64,000 nucleotides of DNA from Isosphaera pallida ATCC 43644 (lineage in GTDB: Bacteria; Planctomycetota; Planctomycetia; Isosphaerales; Isosphaeraceae). Made by a program: the position numbers and the translations under genes. Location of the stretch: contig NC_014962.1 of the NCBI RefSeq assembly GCF_000186345.1, positions 4,988,450-5,052,449 of the forward strand, in the 5' to 3' direction. Below the pieces are notes generated by a model. It saw nothing but the letters and a program-made list of their open reading frames with translations, was not told where the DNA came from and ran no database searches. Below are positions 60,031-64,000 of the stretch, in pieces (the first letter of the stretch is position 1; the number at the start of each line of letters is the position of its first letter).

Positions 60031-62301
60031 ATGAAACCATGGTGGCTGGGCAAGGCTCGTTCCCGGCGTCAAAGCCGTCCCGAGGTCGTGGAGTGCGAGC
60101 GCCGGCGCGTGCTGACGATCGGGCCGCGACCCTTCGCGGAGGTTATTCTGGAACGCGACGCCGCGGCGCTCGAACTGAATCTCGCCGAGGCGGCGATCCG
60201 TCCAGGCGGTCCGGCGTCGGGTTTGGGGGTGGTGCTGTCGCTGGACGCCACGCCGATCGATTCCGCTCCCTTCGCCGGGTTGAGGGTGACGCGAGCCGCC
60301 GCGGACTCGGTTCCCCGGCGTGGGGTCGCTCCCCGAGCGATCGTGCGGGTTCATGGACTGCCCACCCAACCGACCACGGAGCGTCTTTTGATTCAAACGG
60401 GTCTCGTTCCGTTGAGGCTGACCCGCCTAGGGGTTCCCCCCGCCGCTCAGGTGCCGCTGGACGACCCGGCCTTCAACCCGACGATCGGCCCCGAGTTGGT
60501 CCTGCGTCTGGGTCTGGCGGGCGATGTCAATGGAGATTTTCAGGTCAACAACCAGGATATTCAGCAGATTCGGTCCCGCATAGGAGCACGAGCCGATGTC
60601 CAGTCGTCTGCCTCTGCCGGCGAGGAGGGCAACCGTCCCCCACGTCGCGCCCGTCCCCTTCCCAACCGCCTTCCCTATCTTGCGCGCGCGGATGTGGACG
60701 GCGACGGACGCATCACTTCGCGCGACTTGGATTTCGCCCAGCGCAATCTAGGCACTCGGGTTTTTCCGCAACCTCTGACCATCCAGGCTGGTCTCGATCC
60801 GTCGTCCGACCCCAACGGCGACGGCGTGGCAATCCGCGCCCGCGAGACTCTGATGGTTCGCACCAGGCCCTGGGCGCAGGTCGCGCTCGATCTCGACGGC
60901 GATGGCCATTTCGATCGTTTCACCCAGGCCAATGGCCGGGGCGTAGCGCGTCTGACTAACCTCCCGCTGGCCGACGGATTCAACCCATTCGCTCTGAGGG
61001 TGGTTGATCCCCTGGGACGGCGGGTCGATCAACTGGTCACGCTGCAACGGATCGACCCCCTCGCGCGGATCAACCAGGCGACCCTAGAGGCGATTGCCGC
61101 GGCCAACGCACCGACTCCAGTGGCGGCGCGGGCGGCGGCGATGGTGCATTTAGCGGTGTTCGACGCCATCAATGCGATCACCAACCAGTTCGTGGGGTAT
61201 CGGTTTGCCGCCTCGCCGGGCTTGTCGGCGTCGGTCGAGGCCGCGGCGATTGCGGCCGGTCATCGGATGCTTACGGGGTTGTTCCCTGAGCAGGCCGCTC
61301 GGTTCGATGCGTTACGCGCGGGGTTGCTCGCCCAACTGCCCGACGACCCGGCGCGTCTTCAGGGAGCCGCGGCAGGGATTCAGGCCGCCGAGGCTCTATT
61401 GGCCGACCGGCTTTTCGATGGTGCGGCCACCGCGGGCGTTCCGTTGCCGGGACCAACGCCGGTGCCCAGTCCGGTCGGCCTCTGGGAACCGACGCCTCCC
61501 CAGTTGCGGCCGGCGTTGCTGCCTCGCTGGGGACAGGTGCGGCCCTTCGGCGTGGCGATCGCGGCGGGAATTTTGGGAAGGCCCCCTGCGCTGGACGATC
61601 CCACCTACGCCCAGGCGTGGGCCAACGTGCGCGACCTCGGTTCAGCCGTCTCGACCCAACGCGATGCTGACCAGAGCGACCAGGCCCGTTTCTGGGACGC
61701 TCCTATCGGCACCACGACTCCAGTGGGTCAATGGAACCGGGTGGCCGACGCCTGGTTGCGGCACCATCCCGCCCGATTCGACCCAACCTCCTCGGCTCGC
61801 GTCTTCGCCCTACTCAACACGGCGCTGGCCGACGCGGCGATCCTTGCTTGGTCAGTCCAATACGACGAACAGTTTTGGCGTCCGATCTCGGCGATCCGGC
61901 GAGCCGACGAGGACGGCAACCCTCAAACCGCCTCGCAAACCGAGTGGACACCGTTGCTGATCACCCCCGCCTCCCCCTCCTTCCCTAGCGACCACGCCTT
62001 GCTCGCCGGGGCTGCCGAGACCGTCTTGACCAGCCTTCTGGGCGACCAACCTCCGCCCGAGGGCTTCACCCTGACCCCCGAAGGACCCGCCGCGGCCCTT
62101 GTCGCTCCCAGACGGTTCGAGACCCTCGCCCAGGCGGTCAACGAGGCCGCTCAAAGCCGCGTGCTAGGCGGCGTCAACTTCCCCTTTGATGTCGAGCGGG
62201 GACTCCAGGCCGGCCGCGCTCTGGGACGCGCCACCGTCGAGGAACTGCTCCAACCCCCCAACCTCCCGTTGCCCTCGGCGTCCTTATCACCAAAAGTTTA
62301 A
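60031..62301 (+). CDS. Dockerin plus vanadium-haloperoxidase/PAP2-like protein, ligand residues substituted
   Basis: A 756-residue predicted exported protein. ATG 60031 (MKPWWLGKARSRRQ) has AGAGGA upstream; GTG 59992 is an alternative. Near the N-terminus EVVECERRRVLT is a degenerate LEPR-xLL segment. A dockerin-like calcium pair (GDVNGDFQVNNQDIQQI, ADVDGDGRITSRDLDFAQ) lies at about 165-250. The C-terminal half (about 350-745) is the vanadium-haloperoxidase fold. Its active-site motifs read QYDEQFWRP (Gln610 where Lys is expected), PSDH (652-655, intact) and SRVLGGVNFPFD (Asn716 where the vanadate-coordinating His is expected). Peroxidase or phosphatase activity is therefore doubtful; a structural role is possible. 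Confidence 0.85.
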   Translation: MKPWWLGKARSRRQSRPEVVECERRRVLTIGPRPFAEVILERDAAALELNLAEAAIRPGGPASGLGVVLSLDATPIDSAPFAGLRVTRAAADSVPRRGVAPRAIVRVHGLPTQPTTERLLIQTGLVPLRLTRLGVPPAAQVPLDDPAFNPTIGPELVLRLGLAGDVNGDFQVNNQDIQQIRSRIGARADVQSSASAGEEGNRPPRRARPLPNRLPYLARADVDGDGRITSRDLDFAQRNLGTRVFPQPLTIQAGLDPSSDPNGDGVAIRARETLMVRTRPWAQVALDLDGDGHFDRFTQANGRGVARLTNLPLADGFNPFALRVVDPLGRRVDQLVTLQRIDPLARINQATLEAIAAANAPTPVAARAAAMVHLAVFDAINAITNQFVGYRFAASPGLSASVEAAAIAAGHRMLTGLFPEQAARFDALRAGLLAQLPDDPARLQGAAAGIQAAEALLADRLFDGAATAGVPLPGPTPVPSPVGLWEPTPPQLRPALLPRWGQVRPFGVAIAAGILGRPPALDDPTYAQAWANVRDLGSAVSTQRDADQSDQARFWDAPIGTTTPVGQWNRVADAWLRHHPARFDPTSSARVFALLNTALADAAILAWSVQYDEQFWRPISAIRRADEDGNPQTASQTEWTPLLITPASPSFPSDHALLAGAAETVLTSLLGDQPPPEGFTLTPEGPAAALVAPRRFETLAQAVNEAAQSRVLGGVNFPFDVERGLQAGRALGRATVEELLQPPNLPLPSASLSPKV

Positions 62302-62308
62302 CGATTGG

Positions 62309-62336
62309 TTGACCGTCGCGCGTCTGCTGCTACAAT
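62309..62336 (+). promoter_or_regulatory. Strong sigma70-type promoter of the DUF1501 gene
   Basis: TTGACC, a 16-base spacer and TACAAT (followed by CGAG) give a predicted leader of about 120 bases before ATG 62461. This supports the start at 62461 rather than an upstream in-frame codon. Confidence 0.7.
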
Positions 62337-62460
62337 CGAGCGGCTTGGTTTCCGCGGGGCCGACGGACGGAGGTTTGCCGGCCGACCGAACTGGAGGATC
62401 GGTCTGGCTGAACCGGGTACCATCAGTTCCCTCTGCTGCCAACCGCGCTGGAGTCTTCCT

Positions 62461-63828
62461 ATGTTGCGCCTTTCGGGACGCCCGATCGACTCGTTTTGTG
62501 ATCGCCACAGCCGCCGCCACTTTTTGAAGATTGGTGCCTTGGGGTTGGGGGGATTGGCGCTTCCAGAGGTGTTCCGAGCGCAGGCGGCGTCGGTCAACCC
62601 ACCCCGGTTGCCCTCAGGGGGGCTAGGCCACAAAGCGGTCATTATGATCTATCTTCCGGGCGGTCCATCGCATCAGGATATGTACGACCTGAAGATGGAC
62701 GCTCCGATCGAGATTCGCGGCGAGTTCAAGCCGATTCCCACGAATGTGCCGGGGATTGAGATTTGCGAGCATTTGCCGCGTCTGGCTAAGATGATGGATA
62801 AATTTGCCATCATTCGTTCGTTGTACGGCGGGGTCGATCAACACGCCTCGGACATGTGCCTGAGTGGTTGGCCGATCGGTCCCGGCGGCAATCAGAGCGG
62901 GCGTCCCTCGCTAGGTTCGGCGGTGTCGCGGATTCAGGGGCCGGTGGACCCGACGGTGCCGCCGTTTGTGGGGCTGACGATCAAGACCGGGCACGCGCCC
63001 TATTCCAATCCGGGGCAACCCGGTTTCCTCGGGCCAGCGCACGCGGCGTTCCGTCCCGACGGCGAGAGCATGGCCAACATGCGTCTGCGGGGGATCACGC
63101 TGGATCAACTGCGGGATCGTCGGGCGTTGTTGACCAGCTTCGACCAATTTCGTCGGGAACGGGATTTCGACGCGCGAATGGAGTCGGTCGATGTGGCGAC
63201 CCGCAAGGCGTTTGACGTGTTGACCTCTAGCAAGCTGGTCGAGGCGTTCGACTTGGACCGCGAACCGGCGGCGGTGCGTGACCGCTATGGCCGGGGCGGT
63301 CCCGAACCGGCCTTCGGCGAGGACGCCGGTCCCCACTGGATGGATCAATTCCTTCTGGCGCGTCGCCTGGTCGAGGCCGGGGTGCGGTGCGTGACCCTCT
63401 CCTTCGGCAGCTGGGACCGCCACCATTCCAACTTTACCCGCTTGCCTGCGCAGCTCGATCGGTTCGATCAGGGCATCACCGCTTTAGTCCAGGATCTCCA
63501 TGATCGGGGCCTCGATCAAGACGTCACGGTGATCGCCTGGGGCGAGTTCGGCCGGACCCCTCGGATCAACAAGGACGCCGGACGTGACCACTGGCCCCAG
63601 GTCGCCAGCGCGCTTTTGGCTGGCGGAGGTTTGCGGACCGGCCAGGTGATCGGATCGACCAACCGTCTGGGGGAAGTGCCTAAGGATCGCCCGGTTCACT
63701 TCCAGGAGGTCTTCGCCACCTTATACAACCGTCTGGGAATCGACGTGGGTTCCGTCACGGTGGAGGATCCCTCTGGACGTCCCCGCTACCTGCTGGATCA
63801 TCTCAACCCGATCCGTGAGTTGATCTAA
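62461..63828 (+). CDS. Tat-exported DUF1501 protein
   Basis: A 455-residue DUF1501 protein of the alkaline-phosphatase-like superfamily. ATG 62461 has GGAG about 11 bases upstream. The Tat signal is SRRHFLKIGALGLGGLALPEVF. Family blocks: AVIMIYLPGGPSHQDMYDLKMDAP, EIRGEFKPIPTNVPGIEICEHLP-like region, FAIIRSLYGGVDQHASDMCLSG, FGSWDRHHSNF, VIAWGEFGRTPRINKDAGRDHW and GEVPKDRPVHFQEVFATLY. In planctomycetes these genes are usually next to DUF1549/DUF1553 cytochrome-like genes. Here the partner, if any, lies outside the window. Function unproven. Confidence 0.94.
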   Translation: MLRLSGRPIDSFCDRHSRRHFLKIGALGLGGLALPEVFRAQAASVNPPRLPSGGLGHKAVIMIYLPGGPSHQDMYDLKMDAPIEIRGEFKPIPTNVPGIEICEHLPRLAKMMDKFAIIRSLYGGVDQHASDMCLSGWPIGPGGNQSGRPSLGSAVSRIQGPVDPTVPPFVGLTIKTGHAPYSNPGQPGFLGPAHAAFRPDGESMANMRLRGITLDQLRDRRALLTSFDQFRRERDFDARMESVDVATRKAFDVLTSSKLVEAFDLDREPAAVRDRYGRGGPEPAFGEDAGPHWMDQFLLARRLVEAGVRCVTLSFGSWDRHHSNFTRLPAQLDRFDQGITALVQDLHDRGLDQDVTVIAWGEFGRTPRINKDAGRDHWPQVASALLAGGGLRTGQVIGSTNRLGEVPKDRPVHFQEVFATLYNRLGIDVGSVTVEDPSGRPRYLLDHLNPIRELI

Positions 63829-63890
63829 CTCGACCGACCCCGAACGCGAACCCGAGCGATTCCCGCTTCCCAACACGGTCCCACCCGAAC

Positions 63891-63956
63891 CCGCGGGGCG
63901 TCCGCGGCGTTGGGGAAGGCCAGCGCGGTTGCCGAACCGGGCGATCATGCTAGAAT
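63891..63956 (+). promoter_or_regulatory. Hairpin and promoter at the right edge
   Basis: A CCGCGG-GGCGT-CCGCGG hairpin (63891-63907) follows the DUF1501 gene. TTGCCG, a 16-base spacer and TAGAAT followed by CGAG (63929-63956) form a promoter of the same design as the one at 62309. It presumably drives a plus-strand gene beyond the window. Confidence 0.5.
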
Positions 63957-64000
63957 CGAGCCTTTCTGGACGGGTCGCCGGGAAGCGATCGGGGTGGGAA

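Overview
The window looks like part of a chromosome from a planctomycete of the Isosphaeraceae type (Isosphaera-like). The genome is GC-rich. Planctomycete paralog families occur throughout: DUF1501, DUF1552, DUF1592 with PA14, DUF362, proteins with an N-terminal LEPR-xLL type segment, a PEP-CTERM protein, and a Ser/Thr kinase with a DWG motif. The futalosine-pathway gene mqnD is also present. I see no phage, transposase, CRISPR array, rRNA or tRNA. The genus is an inference.

Layout. 1-8.8 kb: a truncated KDPG aldolase, a translationally coupled pair (squalene-cyclase-repeat protein and Tat-exported DUF362 protein), a 1528-residue secreted subtilase and a DUF3467 protein. 9.1-14.3 kb: a small lipoprotein, a structured non-coding gap, and the DUF1552/DUF1592 pair. 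14.7-15.5 kb: rpmF and rpmB. 16-24.2 kb: a Gly-rich secreted protein, a LEPR-xLL beta-helix protein, an MFS transporter and an exported aldo/keto reductase. 24.8-28.5 kb: csrA, a response regulator with a degenerate HPt-like tail, a TsaC/LMW-phosphatase fusion and a DUF493 protein.

28.9-33.6 kb (plus strand): rph, a secreted protein, rdgB and two adjacent membrane-anchored dual-specificity phosphatase paralogs. 33.6-40 kb (minus strand): ABC ATPase, ABC-2 permease, a membrane-anchored unknown and mqnD; the last three overlap by ATGA. 41-46.4 kb: a TrpG/PabA glutaminase coupled to moeA, then lnt, converging on an orphan DnaA-like protein. 46.5-50.4 kb: a metallophosphoesterase lacking the usual GDxxDRG motif, a decayed alpha/beta-hydrolase pseudogene with an in-frame amber stop, and an ABC-F ATPase. 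50.8-54.7 kb: a cysteine-protease-fold protein, a small protein coupled to a GH17-like hydrolase, and rhamnulokinase. 54.8-59.6 kb (minus strand): a PEP-CTERM protein, an orphan Fe(III)-type binding lipoprotein and a receptor-like Ser/Thr kinase. 60-63.8 kb: a dockerin plus vanadium-haloperoxidase-like protein whose predicted vanadate ligands are substituted, and a DUF1501 protein behind a strong sigma70-like promoter.

Most genes appear to be monocistronic or in two- to four-gene operons. The points most worth following up are the 9.9-10.2 kb structured RNA candidate, the degenerate TsaC/LMW-PTP fusion, the substituted haloperoxidase, the phosphatase pair, and the operon joining an ABC exporter to mqnD. 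No complete new defence or biosynthetic system is evident.
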